A stretch of DNA of 64,000 bases from Avena insularis (Eukaryota > Streptophyta > Magnoliopsida > Poales > Poaceae). Positions within the stretch are counted from its first letter, which is position 1. Every line of letters starts with the position of its first letter. The notes beneath the pieces were generated by a model that worked only from the letters and a program-made list of their open reading frames with translations, was not told where the DNA came from and made no database searches. The translations under genes were made by a program, and so were the position numbers. The stretch spans positions 558,001-622,000 of the forward strand of contig JAJUPC010000040.1 in the NCBI GenBank assembly GCA_023614405.1, read 5' to 3'. Of this stretch, positions 32,890-45,156 are shown piece by piece.

Positions 32890-34165
32890 GCTTATGATCC
32901 TCGTTTGGTCTATCCTCAAGTTTACGATTGTCAATGAGGTAGTAAGACCCATTGAGTAGAGCCTTGCTTATGATGAACGGTCCTTCCCATGGCGGGGAAA
33001 TTTGTGTGACTTCTTCTTCTTAAGTCGGAGCACCAGACCCCCCTCTTTAAACGAGCGATGCCGGACGCGACGACTATGGTAGCTATGTAGCTTCTGCTAG
33101 TAGACAGCGAATCTTTGGCATGCCAATACGTGCTCTTCCTCGATAAGGTCCACATCTAGGCTTCTGGATTCTTCAGCGTCATCTTCATCGTAGGCGGGAA
33201 CTCTTGGTGAATCGTGAAGGATGTCAGAGGTAGGATGGCTTCTGCTCCATATACCATGAAATAAGGGGTGTAGCCGGTAGACCTGTTTGGTGTAGTTCGT
33301 AAACTCCACAGAATAGATGGTAACTCCTCCGCCCAGGATCCATCTTCTCTATGTAGTGGTGCCTCTAGACGTGGCTTGATTCCCTACAAAATTAAGCCAT
33401 TGTCTCGCTCAGCTTGCCCATTGGACTGTGGATGTGCCACAGATGCTAAGTCAAGTCGGATGCCCTTCTCCCAAAAATAGGCTTCCACTTCTCCGAGTGA
33501 CAAGTTGCTGCCGTTTTCGGTGATAATGCTATGTGGGAGACCAAATCTCACCACTAGATCCTGGACAAACCTAAGGGCAGTTGCCCCATCAAGCTTTCTA
33601 ATGGGTTTAGCTTCTATCCATTTGGTGAATTTATCAACTGATACTAGCAGATGCGTAAACCCACATGGTGTCATCTGTAATGGACCAACCATGCCTTGCC
33701 CCTAGACCGCGAATGGCCAAGTTATGGTATTGTTTGCAACTCTTGAGCTGGTACATGTGGTTGTCAGTCAAAGTACTGGCATCCCATGCATGTCTCAACT
33801 AGCTTGTCGGCGTTCGCGGTCAGCCAGTAGAATCATTGTCGGAAGGCTCTGGAGACCAACGATCGAGGAGCGACGTGATGCCCGCAATCTCCGAGATAGA
33901 TCTTTTGAAGGATTTCAATACCCTCTTTCTAGGGAATACTCTTTAGGTATACACCAGTGGTGCTTCTTTTATAGAGTTATCCATTGATTATGGTATATCC
34001 CTTTGCTCGACGTACTATTTGCCGACTTTCGACCTCGTCGATGGGCAAAGTTCCGTGTACGAGATATTCCATAAATGGTTTTGTCCAAACCGGAGGGACC
34101 TTTGTCACTGTGTGAACGAAAGAGTCAACTCTATCTGTGTTAGATGAATCCGCTCCCTTCACGGA
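32890..34165 (-). pseudogene. Element E integrase
   Basis: Minus strand. The upstream linker reads TVTKVPPVWTKPFMEYL and AKGYTIINGELYKRS. The zinc-binding part (33,980-33,720) is scrambled by frame changes. The core at 33,692-33,384 reads MVGPLQMTPCGFTHLLVSVD and KFTKWIEAKP, then SIITENGSNLSLGEVEAYF and HPQSNGQAERDNGLIL. The second catalytic position is Glu (ITENG) where Asp (TDNG) is usual. The C-terminal part (33,380-32,930) has WAEELPSILWSLRTTPNRST and GYTPYFMVYGAEAILP in other frames. Frame changes and stops make it inactive. Confidence 0.85.
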
Positions 34166-34216
34166 TGGTGTCTACAGATGCTACAGGAAAACGCCAGGAG
34201 GAATTGGTTTGCGCCC

Positions 34217-34588
34217 TTATCCAAGCTTTGACAGCAGATCAGCCGCCTCATTGTCCTCCCTCTTGACATACTTGACTTCGTATCCCTCGAAGCACTTGGA
34301 TATCTCGTCTACTTCATCTCGATATGCCGCCATCATAGGGTTCTGCGTGTTCCAGAAGCCAGCCACCTGCTGGGCAACCAAGTCAGAATCTCCACAGCAA
34401 ACTATGCGCTTGATGCCAATATCCTTGGCTACACAAAGTCCGTGAATGAGTGCTTCATATTCCGCCATGTTATTTGTAGCCTCGAAATGGATCTGCAGAA
34501 TGTAGTACAGCTTTTCCCCTGTTGGTGACTGTAGCAGTTCACCAGCCCTCGAGCCATTGAGTAGCTTTGATCTGTCAAAGTGCATCAC
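34217..34588 (-). pseudogene. Element E archaeal-type RNase H
   Basis: Minus-strand frame of 123 codons: MMHFDRSKLLNGSRAGELLQ (first Asp), NNMAEYEALIHGLCVAKDIG (Glu), VCCGDSDLVAQQVAGF (Asp) and VKREDNEAADLLSKLG (last acidic residue). All acidic positions are present; the Gly of DGS is Arg. It is the Tat-lineage second RNase H. Confidence 0.85.
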
Positions 34589-35281
34589 CCAGTATTCTGG
34601 CTCTGGTACAGGGGTAGCATCTGGCTTCTCCGTCCAATCTGCAATGAAATCCGCGAAGACCTGTGATTTGATAGCGTCGCGTCTCTTGTAGGTGATCTCG
34701 AAGGCGGCAAGCTCGATGCCTCACTTCGCAACCCTTCCTGTAGCGTCGCTGTTATTGATTATGTCAGACAGTGGAGCTTTGCTCACAACTGTGATGGGGT
34801 GCTCCTGGAAATAGTTACTTAGCTTCCGAGAAGCAAGAAACACTCCATAAGGTAGCTTCTGGTAGTGCGGGTAATGCTACTTGGAATTCGTCAAGACCTC
34901 GCTTACATAGTTAACTGGTCATTGCACTCCATACTCATGCGTTGGCTCTATCAGCTCTACCACGACGACAATGCTGATTACCCGGTTGGTGGCCGCCATG
35001 TAAATCAATATAGGCTCCATAGGCTCGGGTGCTGCAAGTATAGGTGCCGAGGAAAGTATCTCCTTCAGCTTATTGAGTGTAACATCTGCTTTGTCCGTCC
35101 ATGTAAATTTGTCTACCTTCTTCAGCAACTTGTACAGCGGCAGAGCCTTCTCTCCAAGTCGGCTGATGAACCGGCTAACTGCTGCAATGCAGCCTGTAAG
35201 CCGTTGGATGTCCTTCAGGCATGTCGGACGGTTTATGTTTAGGATGGCCTTGATCTTCTCTGGGTTGACCTCGATTCCGTG
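34589..35281 (-). pseudogene. Element E RNase H (first) and linker
   Basis: Minus-strand pieces: GIEVNPEKIKAILNINRPTC-like reading at 35,280-35,220, CIAAVSRFISRLGEKALPLY-like at about 35,190-35,130, then KVDKFTWTDKADVTLNKLKE and LSSAPILAAPEPMEPILIYM in the frame 35,128-34,919. The rest (34,900-34,600) carries FLASRKLSNYFQEHPITVVS-like and DFIADWTEKPDATPVPE-like readings broken by stops. Exact residues in the broken parts are read by eye. Confidence 0.7.
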
Positions 35282-35964
35282 CTAGGAAACGATGAAGCCC
35301 AACAACTTGCCGGCTAGAACCCTGAAGACGCACTTCTTAGGGTTAAGCATCATGTTGTATTTTTGAAGATTATCAAAGTTTTCTTTTAAGTCAGAGATTA
35401 AGTCGTTTGACTTTTTAGACATCACCACTATATCGTCCACATAGGCGTGAATGTTCCAACCAATTTGATCGTGTAGGCAATGCTGCATAGTCTGCTGGTA
35501 CGTAGCACCTACATTTTTTAGACCAAAGGGCTTCGTGACATAGCAAAACATGCCGTAAGGTTGGTGAACGAAGTGGCCAATTCGTTCGACTTCCTCATCT
35601 TTATCTGGTGGTATCCTGAGTATGCATCAAGAAAACACAAAAGTTCTGAGCCAGCCGTCGAGTCAATGACTTGGTCAATGCGAGGCAAAGCAAACAGATC
35701 CTTTGGGCACACTTTGTTCAAGCTGGTGTAATCAACGCACATTCTTAATTCTTTGGTTCCCCTTTAGGGTACAAGTACAGGATTGGCCACCCATCGGGTG
35801 TGAAGGACTTCTCGGATAAAACTAGCCTTAAGTAATCTAGCTATCTCTTTACCTATGGCGCGTCTCTTCTCGTCTCTGAAGAGTCGTAGAGGTTGTTTCA
35901 CCAGTTTGCATTTTGGATCAATATTCAAGCTGTGCTCGGCAAGTTCTCTAGGTACACCTTTCAT
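35282..35964 (-). pseudogene. Element E reverse transcriptase
   Basis: Minus-strand frames: MKGVPRELAEHSLNIDPKCK and LKASFIREVLHTRWVANPVL (35,964-35,764), a stop, MCVDYTSLNKVCPKDLFALP, DSTAGSELLCFLDAYSGYHQ (35,742-35,600), then after a frame change VTKPFGLKNVGATYQQTMQH and the catalytic AYVDDIVVMSKK (about 35,445-35,410), ending NPKKCVFRVLAGKLLGFIVS and a stop at 35,282. The sequence type matches Tat-lineage RT and resembles that of D. Confidence 0.9.
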
Positions 35965-36027
35965 GTCGGCAGGTTACCAGGCAAAGATGTCCCTATTCTC
36001 ACGGAGGAACTCGACAAGCGCGCTTTC

Positions 36028-36419
36028 CTATTTAGGGTCCAGGTTTGTCCCAATGGCGGTGGTCTTGGAGGCATCGCCTACCACAAGTTCCACTGGCTTG
36101 GTCTCGATGGCGGCCTTGAAGGTGGGATCAGAGTCAGAAATCTGCTTCTTTGATGCCTGCATCTTCGTGGCATCGACCTTGCTCTGGATCTCCTTGAATT
36201 CGTCGCTGTAGAGGACAACTTCTGCAAAGTCTGCTTCTCCAATCTTGAAGTCCCTTGCCTTAGTAAAGCTTAAGGATACGGTGATGACTCCGTTTTGTCC
36301 GGGTATCTTGAGCTTGTTGTAGACGAAGAATGGCTTGGCCATGAAGGCGTGGAAGATGTCGCGTCTGAATATGACATGGTACACGCTCTTGAAGGGGACC
36401 ACCTCGAAGGTCATGCGCT
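36028..36419 (-). pseudogene. Element E protease-RT connector, resumed after F
   Basis: 128-codon minus frame: MTFEVVPFKSVYHVIFRRDI, FHAFMAKPFFVYNKLKIPGQ, VITVSLSFTKARDFKIGEAD. This is the end of the protease domain (VIFRRDIF replaces the usual ILGRP) and the linker to RT. It continues from 43,098 once F is removed. Confidence 0.8.
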
Positions 36420-36424
36420 CTTGG

Positions 36425-37964
36425 TGATACGTCGAAAACGTATCTAAATTTTTGATGCTCCATGCTTGTTTAGTATCTACTTTGCTTTGCTTTTTCTACA
36501 CTTTGAGGTGCTTTTTACATGTTTTCTGGTACTAACCTATTAACAAGTTGCCACAGTGCTTGTTGCCTGTTTTCTGCTGCTTTTGGTTCCAGAAAAGCTA
36601 GTAAAGAAATATTCTCGGAATTGGACGGTACAAACGTCAAAGTCAATAACTTTCCATGGGGAACAAGAAGTCTAGAGGGGAGACGGAGAAGCGGGTCAGG
36701 GCAGCCAGACCCCCTAGGCACGGCCAGGGGTGGGGCCACGCCTAGGAGGGGTGTGGCCCCTCTGGCCGCCTCCTCAGCCTCCCCCTTCGCCTATAAGAAG
36801 CCCCCGATGCAGAAACCCTAGGCACCCAATCAAATCTCCACGAAACCTTCTGTAGCCGCTGCCACCGTCGTCCCTAGATCGAGGGGATCTGAAGTTCTTC
36901 CCGGCACCCTGCCGGAGGGGAGCTCATCCCGGAGGCCTTCTCTCCGGTATGATGCATGAGTAGTTCCACCTTGGAATATGGGTCCATGTAGTAGCTAGAT
37001 GGTTGTATCTCCTCCTTTGTGCTTTCATGTATAGATCTTGTGAGCTCCATTCATGATCAAGATCTAATCTATTTGTAATCATGCATGTTGTGTTTGCGGG
37101 GATCCGATGGATATTGAGATTATTATGTTGGTTTGATTAATGGTTTTATCTTTATGATTCTATCATGTCTGTGTTTGTGATCTTGCATGCTCTCTGTTGT
37201 TAGTAGCTATCTTGGCCAAGTAGTTGCTAGTTACTCCAAGAGGGAGTATTTATGCTCGATAGTGGGTTCATGCCTCTAGTTTCCAAGGGAAGTGACAATA
37301 ATCTCTTCGGTTGTAGATGTGTTGTTGCTAATAGGGAGAAAACAACGGTCTCTTGTTCATGGAACATGTGGACTCTTTACCTTGCACACCTTGCTTAAAG
37401 CAGTTGTCTGTTGCTTGCAACTTAATACTGGAGGGGGTTCGGATGATAACCTGAAGGTGGACTTCTAGTCATATATGCAATTGGATGGCGGTCTATGTAT
37501 CTTGTTGTATTGCCCAATCGAATCTCATAGGATCTTTCTGACTAGTAATTGCATTTTTATGCCTTGCTCAGTTCCTGTCAATTGCCCTGATGTAATATTT
37601 TTACCCTTCATGCCATGTTGTTTATCTAAGGAGAGCACCTCTAGTGAACTATGGACCCCGGTCCAATCTTTACCATTGATACACCTTCCACTGTTACTTG
37701 TTTTATTGCTGCAAACCATTACATTCCACACCATACGTTTAATACTTTGTTATAGCAAACCGGTGAGCATGACAACCTTACTGATTCATTGGGACATCTT
37801 GAGTTTGTGTTGTGCAGGTCTCCGCGCTGCTAGCAACACCTGTGTGATGTTTTCTTCCTCCTTCTGGTTCGATAACCTCGGTCTCTAGTGAGGGAAGACT
37901 TGCTGATGTGCTCATCACACCTTGCTCTTGGGGTTTCTAACAAAGTCCTCTCTGTCAGGCAACA
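36425..37964 (+). repeat. 5' LTR of element F
   Basis: TGATACGTCG to CAGGCAACA, with TATA-like CTATAAGAAG at 36,791-36,800. Pairs with 41,543-43,092. Confidence 0.92.
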
Positions 37965-37972
37965 AGTATTTC

Positions 37973-37990
37973 TGGCATCGTTGCCGGGGA
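37973..37990 (+). other. Primer-binding site of element F
   Basis: TGGCATCGTTGCCGGGGA, one base from the TGGCGTCGTTGCCGGGGA-type site of grass Athila/Sabrina elements. It lies 8 bases after the LTR. Confidence 0.8.
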
Positions 37991-38193
37991 GGCTAAGGAC
38001 GTCTTCACAAGGGGATTCCTCCACTTCCTTTCTCTTCACTTTGTTTTTAGTTTGCTTTGTTTCTTTTTCTTGGTCATTGTTTGCCTCTTTTCAAAAAACC
38101 CAAAAAAATTAGTCTAGTTTGGTTTGCTTTCTTTATTCAAAAACACACAAAAAAATAGTTCCTACTCTAGTTTCCACCTTGCTCTAGCTCAGC

Positions 38194-38804
38194 ATGTTGC
38201 TCCCCAAGTTCGCCCTGAAGGATCTTGCAATAGGTAGTGGCTCCATAATTGGGAAATATAATATTGAAGAATTTTTTAATCATGTTAGCAAGAATGAGGA
38301 CATTGGGGATAAATCTATACCAGAACTTGCTCCTAATTATGAGATTGCTGCAGCTTCTTTAGTTCATATGTGGAGGCTAGGTTTTTTAGCCTTAACCCCT
38401 TCATACAATTCTTGTTCCTAAAACTTAAAGAAGAAACGAATGCTGAAAAGAGAGAATTCATCCTTGAAACTTTATCAAAAGAATTTCATGATGTTGCTAG
38501 GGAAGCCAAAAAGGTCTTTGAGCATTTCAATATGCTAGGCTCAAGTGTATATGTTGTGGGTATTTCTGATAAAACTAAGCCTAGAGAAGAATTTAAGATA
38601 CCCATATCCTTTAAGCTTGTTGGAATGCATGAAGCCTTTGAAAAGAATTTTGATTGGATTGCTCCTGAAAATCTTTTTGATGAAAGTAGTAGACCAAAGA
38701 GAGATGAGAAGGGATCCTCCAAAACCCATTTGTATGAGATACCTTTCATAGTTGAAGACTTTACAAGTATTGATGTTAATGCTTCCTTATTTGAAAATAC
38801 TTGA
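38194..38804 (+). pseudogene. Element F internal reading frame
   Basis: Two overlapping plus frames (38,194-38,421 and 38,370-38,804) that join with one frame change near 38,385. The first reads MLLPKFALKDLAIGSGSIIG and EEFFNHVSKNEDIGDKSIPE; the second continues with KLKEETNAEKREFILETLSK, EFHDVAREAKKVFEHFNMLG and ENLFDESSRPKRDEKGSSKT. It is not gag-, protease- or polymerase-like. Position just after the primer site is that of the short frame in Sabrina-like non-autonomous elements. I do not know its function, and loss of one frame suggests it is no longer needed. Confidence 0.5.
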
Positions 38805-41542
38805 TTCTTCTTGCTTCTTGTGCCTAACTTAAAGGCGTTAAAGAAAATTACTTGTTGGGAGATAACCCAAGACTTTCATTGAGTCTTGGAAGTTATTAAT
38901 TAAGTAATGACCTCTCTTTATCCTTTTTGTTTGCTTTTTGTGCCAAGAATGACCTCTAATGAGACGGAAGTAAGATTTTGGGAGTTGCTGTCGCGAAACA
39001 GATTTCTGTCCTCCACCATAAAATTTCGTGAGGAGTCTCTGTAATTCGGATTGAGCTCAAAATTTATGAATAAAACCCCCAGTATGTTAGATAACTTTCA
39101 TTAGTTCAACACTTTTTTATTTTAGAAAGATAAGATGTTTGAAAAAATTGGTTTCTACCTGCTGGTCTGTTTTGACAGATTTCTGCCATTATTTGCATTT
39201 GCTTCTTATTGATTCCTTTTTGAGTTATTTTTGGGAAATTGAGATTTTTGAAGGATTTACTACAGTAGCTTGTGTTTTTATTGAAAAGCCTTGCTGTTCC
39301 AAAGCTTTGCCAGAGGTCTAATATCTTTTGAATAAACTAATGTTGCTAATGAAGATTGTGTGAAGTTTTGTATGAAGGAAAAATTTTAGGTGTAGAGAAA
39401 GAATGATGTAATGAAATGAAGAATGGAAAAAAGCTTAAGCTTAGGCATGCCACCATAGTGTCACCCCAAGAAATATCCAAGAGGTACAAGCGTCAAAGCT
39501 TGGGTATGCCCAAGGCATCCCTTTCTTCATCAATAAAAAGCTCAGGTCTGTCTAGACACTTTGTTTTTATTGTTTCATGCACAGTTGTGTTGTTCTTGGA
39601 ACGTCTTAGTTTTTGTTTGCTTTGCTTAGGTTGTTTAGTTTGCTTGAATAAAGTAGTTTGTATCCCCGTTGTCTCTGTGTTGTTTTGCAAATAAGTTGCT
39701 TGGTGTTGGAAAGGAGTAGTAAGTTCTTGCTTGTAAGTGCAAGTGGAGCTTGCATTGACTGTGACTTAGACTTTAGCATGACATGCTAGGTGTTGTTTTG
39801 GCATTATGCTTAGTGATTATTGTTGTAGCATGTCTTGTTCCAAACAATTGGTATTGCTTAGTGTGCCTTGAAGAAATTATGCGTTGTTTTAGCATTTAAA
39901 AGCATAGTATTGTGGTATTCTCCTTTGATGCTTTGCTTGTGTTGACTTGGCACATGCTCACACCATGTTATGACTCTCACAAGTCACCATTAGCCTCTAT
40001 GATCATTTAGTCATTGACTTGTAGTACCACTCTATGCTTTGATTAGTATGCTTTGTTGCTCTGCATGATTATGGCCATTATGCTCTCTTAGTTGGTTGCT
40101 CTCAGTCTTTTGCTAGCCTCCACTTGTATGAGTAAGCTCTAATCATGCTTCCAACTTCCAAGAAACCGAGTTATTCCAAAGTGTCCACTATAAACTCCTA
40201 TGCATGGTGTGTTACACCATTCCAAATATATTCTTGTTTTCAGCTATCTTCCAATTAAAAACTATTTTGTTATGTGAAAACTTAGTGATTAAAGCCCTCA
40301 CAAACTTGATGGCACACTTTATATTCCTTGCCCCTAATAAACTTGAACCATTGTGTCATCTATGTTGTATATGATTGCACTTATACGTTGGAATTAGCAG
40401 AACCGTGCTGTCACGGGGAACATTTTCAACATTGCACTTGTACTTTATACTCAGTTGATATCATGCTCTTTTGTCTATGGATGTCACCGGTGTGAAATAA
40501 AGAGGGAACTTGTAAGTCCATGGAGTTTGTATCCTGTGTTAGAGAAACGCCTGGGCCGCTAGCCTAAGCCATGCCTAATCATGGTGGAAACTTGCAGCAT
40601 CACCATAGTGACATCTATGAAGCATTCTTCTTATAAAAAAGAGACACATTGATAAAAGAGGAAAGAGAGAAAAACGCACCATATTCCCATGGTAAATAAG
40701 AAGATTGCTGAGATGCTCATTGTCTGCTTGCCTTGTCATTTTGGTTATGGGATAGCTCCTGTACCATGTGCAAGGGGTACCCCGTTGGCGGTTCTCAATG
40801 ATAGGCAAATACTTACAGTGACAAGAACTTACAAGTGACTAAAGTTTTGTAGCATGAGGTGTGGCCCTCGTATTCAAGGGACTTGAGATTGCCAACTTAT
40901 ACTTCGTCAAGCATATACTCCATCTTTGTTCACTTTAACCTTAATCACTTCAAGATTCTTATGATAGGGGCAATGAGGGCTGGAAGCTAACAAGTACCAT
41001 AATTTTTGGAAGCTCTTTTTGAAACTTGAAATCCCTGCTTCCTTTACAAAAAGTTCTTTCTTCCACCACTATTGAGTCTCCACCTTCTACCTTTAGGCAC
41101 CATTAAGAGAGCGTATTTGTCATTCTGTGTGCAGTGTTCCAAAGCTTATTGATTGATGCATATTGTGATATTACTTGTTCTTATGCTATTTGTTTCTAGT
41201 CACCCTTGTGAACTTTGAAGGAGTCCTATGCATCCATATTGCTACTCTATGAGGGACAAGCTGAATGTCACTATGCTATGTTTTCTGTATGTGACACAAA
41301 CAAATGTTTTTCGATGCATGTTATTCATGATCTTTGTTTGTAGCTTGTCATGTTGCATGCATAGTTACTATGTCCTATTGTTAGAACTCCATCTTTCACG
41401 CACATGTTTAGAGTTCTTTGATCCCAGCTTTCAATGCTTGCAAATGGTTGGATCTTTATTGTGAGGGTGCATGTCACCTAAAAAATTATTCTTTTATCAC
41501 TTACCTACTCTAGGATGAGAAGGAGTTAAGCTTGGGGATGCT
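38805..41542 (+). other. Non-coding internal region of element F
   Basis: AT-rich, with scattered frames of 60-90 codons lacking domains. It ends in the polypurine stretch AAGCTTGGGGATGCT directly before the 3' LTR (41,528-41,542). Confidence 0.7.
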
Positions 41543-43092
41543 TGATACGTCGGAAACGTATATATAATTTTTTATGCTCCATGCTTGTTTAGTATCTACT
41601 TCGCTTTGCTTTGTCTACACTTTGAGGTGATTTTTACATGTTTTCTGGTACTAACCTATTAACAAGTTGCCACAGTGCCAGTTGCCTATTTTCTGCTGTT
41701 TTTGGTTTCATAAAAGCTAGTAAAGAAATATTCTCAAAATTGGACGGGACAAACGTCAAATTCAATAACTTTCCGTGGGGAACAAGAAGTCTAGAGGGGA
41801 GATAGAGAAGCGGGTCAGGGCAGCCAGAACCCCCCTAGGCGCGACCAGGGGTGGTCCCATGCCTGGGAGGGGTGTGGCCCCTCTGGCCGCCTCCTCGGCC
41901 TCCCCCTTCGCCTATAAGAAGCCCCCGATGCATAAATCCTAGGCACCCAATCAAATCTCCACGAAACCTTCTATAGCCGCCGCCACCGTCGTCCCTAGAT
42001 CGAGGGGGATCTGAAGTTCTTCCCGGCACCCTGCCGGAGTGGAGGTCATCCCGGAGGCATTCTATCCGGTATGATGCGTGAGTAGTTCCACCTTAGACTA
42101 TGGGTCCATGTAGTAGCTAGATGGTTGTATCTCCTCCTTTGTGCTTTCATGTATTGATCTTATGAGATCCGTTCATGATCAAGATCTAATCTATTTGTAA
42201 TCATGCATGTTGTGTTTGCGGGGATCCGATGGATATTGAGATTATTATGTTGGTTTGATTAATGGTTTTGTCTTTATGATTTTATCATGTCTGTGTTGTT
42301 TGTGATCTTGCATGATCTCCGTTGTTAGTAGCTATCTTGGCCAAGTAGTTGCTAGTGACAACAAGAGGGAGTATTTATGCTCGATAGTGGGTTCATGCCT
42401 CTAGTTTCCAAGGGAAGTGACAATAATCTCTTTTGTTGTAGATGTGCTGTTGCTACTAGGGAGAAAACAACGGTCTCTTGTTCATGGAACATGTGGACTG
42501 TTTACCTTACACACTTTGCTTAAAGCAGTTGCCTGTTGCTTGCAACTTAATACTGGAGGGGGTTCAGATGATAACCTGAAGGTGGACTTCTAGTCATAGA
42601 TGCAGTTGGATGGCGGTTTATGTATCTTGTTGTATTGCCCAATCAAATCTCATAGGATCTTTCGGACTAGTAATTGCATTGTTATGCCTTGCTCAGTCCC
42701 TGTCAATTGCCCTGCTGTAATTTGTTTACCCTTCATGCCATGTTGTTTATCTAAGGAGAGCACCTCTAGTGAACTATGGACCCCGGTCCAATCTTTACCA
42801 TTGATACACCTTCCACTGTTACTTGTTTACTTGCTGCAAACCATTACCTTCCACACCATACATTTAATCCTTTGTTACAACAAACCGGTGAGCTTGACAA
42901 CCTCACTGATTCGTTGGGACACAGTCTTGAGTTTGTGTTGTGCAGGTCTCCGTGTTGCTAGCAACACCTATGTGACGTTTCCTTCCTCCTTCTGGTTCGA
43001 TAACCTCGATCTCTACTGAGGGAAGACTTGTTGCTATGCTCATCACACCTTGCTCTTGGGGTTTCCAACGAAGTCCTCTCTGCTAGGCAACA
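41543..43092 (+). repeat. 3' LTR of element F
   Basis: TGATACGTCGG to CTAGGCAACA, TATA-like CTATAAGAAG at 41,912. The next five bases, CTTGG, repeat the left flank. Confidence 0.92.
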
Positions 43093-43097
43093 CTTGG

Positions 43098-43573
43098 CAG
43101 TAATTGTTAACATTGCCAAAAGCAACCTAAAGCGTGATGCACCCAAGGGGTCGAGCCTCCCGGCCAGGAACTATGCCATGGAACACGGTGCTGGTCCGCC
43201 TTAGGTTGGCCTCCATCAAGTTCATCTTGTGCAGTGTATCCAGGTACATGATGTTGATGCTGCTTCCACTGTCCACCATGCACTTGGTGAACTCATTGCC
43301 GTCAATAAAAGGGTTGATGAACATGGCGTACTGGTTCTCCGTAGGGATGAGGTCTAGGTGATCCTTCCTATCCCAGGTAATTGGAACTTCCGACCAGCGC
43401 AGGTACTGGGGAACTGGGGGTAGGGTGGCCATCAGTATCCTCATGGAGGTTTTCTGTGCCCGGACAGTAGGGGTGATAAGGAAAGTGTGGTAGACAGCGA
43501 CCTTCTTCTCCAAGGGGTTCTTGCCTTTTCCATCCCCTTTTTCAGCGTGCTTGGGGTCAACGTCCTCGTCCAT
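43098..43573 (-). pseudogene. pro: Element E protease (cut by F)
   Basis: 148-codon minus frame from 43,573. An acidic/basic linker is followed by FLITPTVRAQKTSMRILMAT, PQYLRWSEVPITWDRKDHLD, the catalytic CMVDSGSSINIMYLDTL with an intact D-S-G, and STVFHGIVPGREARPLGCIT. Beyond the stop the reading goes on as VAFGNVNNYCQ to the CTTGG target duplication, and resumes at 36,419. Confidence 0.85.
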
Positions 43574-45010
43574 GTCACTTGAATCCTTGGACTCCTCTTC
43601 CTTCTTATTCCCTTTGCCCTTGCCTCACGGTCTGTTCTGACGGCTTCGCTTGTAACCGAACTCTGGGTCCTCCTTGAGGTCGTTGACGAACTTGCAATGG
43701 CGATTGGTGTGAGTGGCTTTGCCGTTGGCGTCGAGGTGTACAAGGGATGGCATATCACAGTACTCCTCGTAAATTTGGGGAACACGGAGCACTGCCATGG
43801 TAGTTTCACTACCTCGCTGCTGCCCACGACCAGCCCCCGTCCTCAGCCATGCTATCCACCATCACACCTTCCTGCAAACGTCATGGCGACCATGTCGGTG
43901 GTTTGCTTTTATTCTGGCAGACGCTTCCTCTTGGTGCTGTTGTTCCTCTTAGCTTGAGTTGGAATGGCTATTGCTGGCAAGGAGCCGCAAGCATCGTCAT
44001 CGGCAGCCGCGAACTCACTGGCCAACTGGATCATCTAATTGAGGTCGAGTTTGTGATTGTCCTACAGGCGCTTCAACTTATGTCGAAGCAACGTACCTTT
44101 TTCCAACCCATCGATGAAGGCGGCCATGGCGGTCTGATCGTGCTCCTACGCAGTAATTCTTTGTATCCAGCCAGCGGGAGAGGTAGGATCGAGATGACTC
44201 ATGTTTCTCCTACACGCACCGCTATAGATCGCCAACAGTGGAGGGACACTTATACGTACACTCGAAGTTTTTGGTGAACGCTTCTTGCATGTCCAACCAG
44301 TTGCAGATGGACTTCTCCGGCAAGTCATCAATCCATTGGCGGGCCGTACCCATCAACATCAGTGGGAGATACTTGACGGCAACGTTGGGGTTACCCCCGG
44401 CGATCTCCGCCATGTTGCCGTAGTCCTGCAACCACGTAGCTGGTTTAGCGGTGCCGTCATAGGGCTTGATCGTCTTGTCAATCCGGAAAACCTTGGGGTA
44501 AGTTGCGGTATGTATTACAGGTCCAAAGCAACGTGGTCCTAGGTAAGGTCCTTCCCGGGCTTGCTCTTTTCTTCTTGTCACCAAGGGATGGGCTGCGTGA
44601 GCAACGCGGGCCCCCTCCACCATGGTGGCTGCTAGGTGGCGACAGAGGCGGAGGTGGCGGTGTGTAGCCTTCTTGTTGTTACCCTCCTGCAACGCCTCAC
44701 GCTTGTTGCGGTTGCTTATCGGACGTGGAGGGTCATGGCGTGACCTGCTCTTGTGTCCTTGGTTGTGCTCTCCATCATGACGGGGCTGCTCGGTGTTGTC
44801 GTGAATGACGATGATGCCTTGCTTTGGCGGAGGCATGCTCATACGTTGGTGAGCCTTTAGGTCTTCACGATGTCGGGGAGATCGGGGCGATGGAGATGGG
44901 CGACGAGGATGAGCCTTACCTCCGTGGTCGGAGGATATGGGGGATAGCGTCCTTCCTGTTGCGTGCATCCCTCCGTCTTTGCTCTGACGAACTCGTCTGT
45001 GATCCGACAT
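43574..45010 (-). pseudogene. gag: Element E main gag
   Basis: Minus strand. A 262-codon frame (45,010-44,222) carries a charged N-terminal region (SDHRRVRQSKDGG, R/H-rich) and the capsid domain: TYPKVFRIDKTIKPYDGTAK, PATWLQDYGNMAEIAGGNPN, VAVKYLPLMLMGTARQWIDD and WLDMQEAFTKNFECTYKCP. After a frame change it continues as DQTAMAAFIDGLEKGTLLRH and IQLASEFAAADDDA (about 44,130-44,000), then a basic nucleocapsid-like part up to 43,600. Stops in the second half and at least two frame changes inactivate it. Confidence 0.8.
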
Positions 45011-45156
45011 CCTGAGGAGATCGGTCCCTTGGTGGCTTAGGAATGCTAGACTGGCAATATGCTAGGTTAGACTCAAGCCTCCGAGAGGTGGCCTTTTCTT
45101 GATGTTTGACCGCCTTTGCGACGAGATCATAGACCTGTTCCACAGCCGCGGGTGAT

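Larger units (their letters stand above)
36425..43092 (+). mobile_element. Element F: Sabrina/Athila-like non-autonomous LTR retrotransposon
   Basis: Complete insertion with two LTRs (36,425-37,964, 1,540 bases; 41,543-43,092, 1,550 bases) and perfect target duplication CTTGG at 36,420-36,424 and 43,093-43,097. Primer site and polypurine tract are present. The internal part is only about 3.6 kb and carries one short broken reading frame and no gag-pol, so transposition must have used proteins from a relative. LTRs are the same family as solo LTR C. By eye the first 230 bases of the two LTRs differ at 15-20 positions, so it is not recent. Athila-type Sabrina elements of Triticeae have similar design; family naming is by resemblance. 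Confidence 0.92.
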
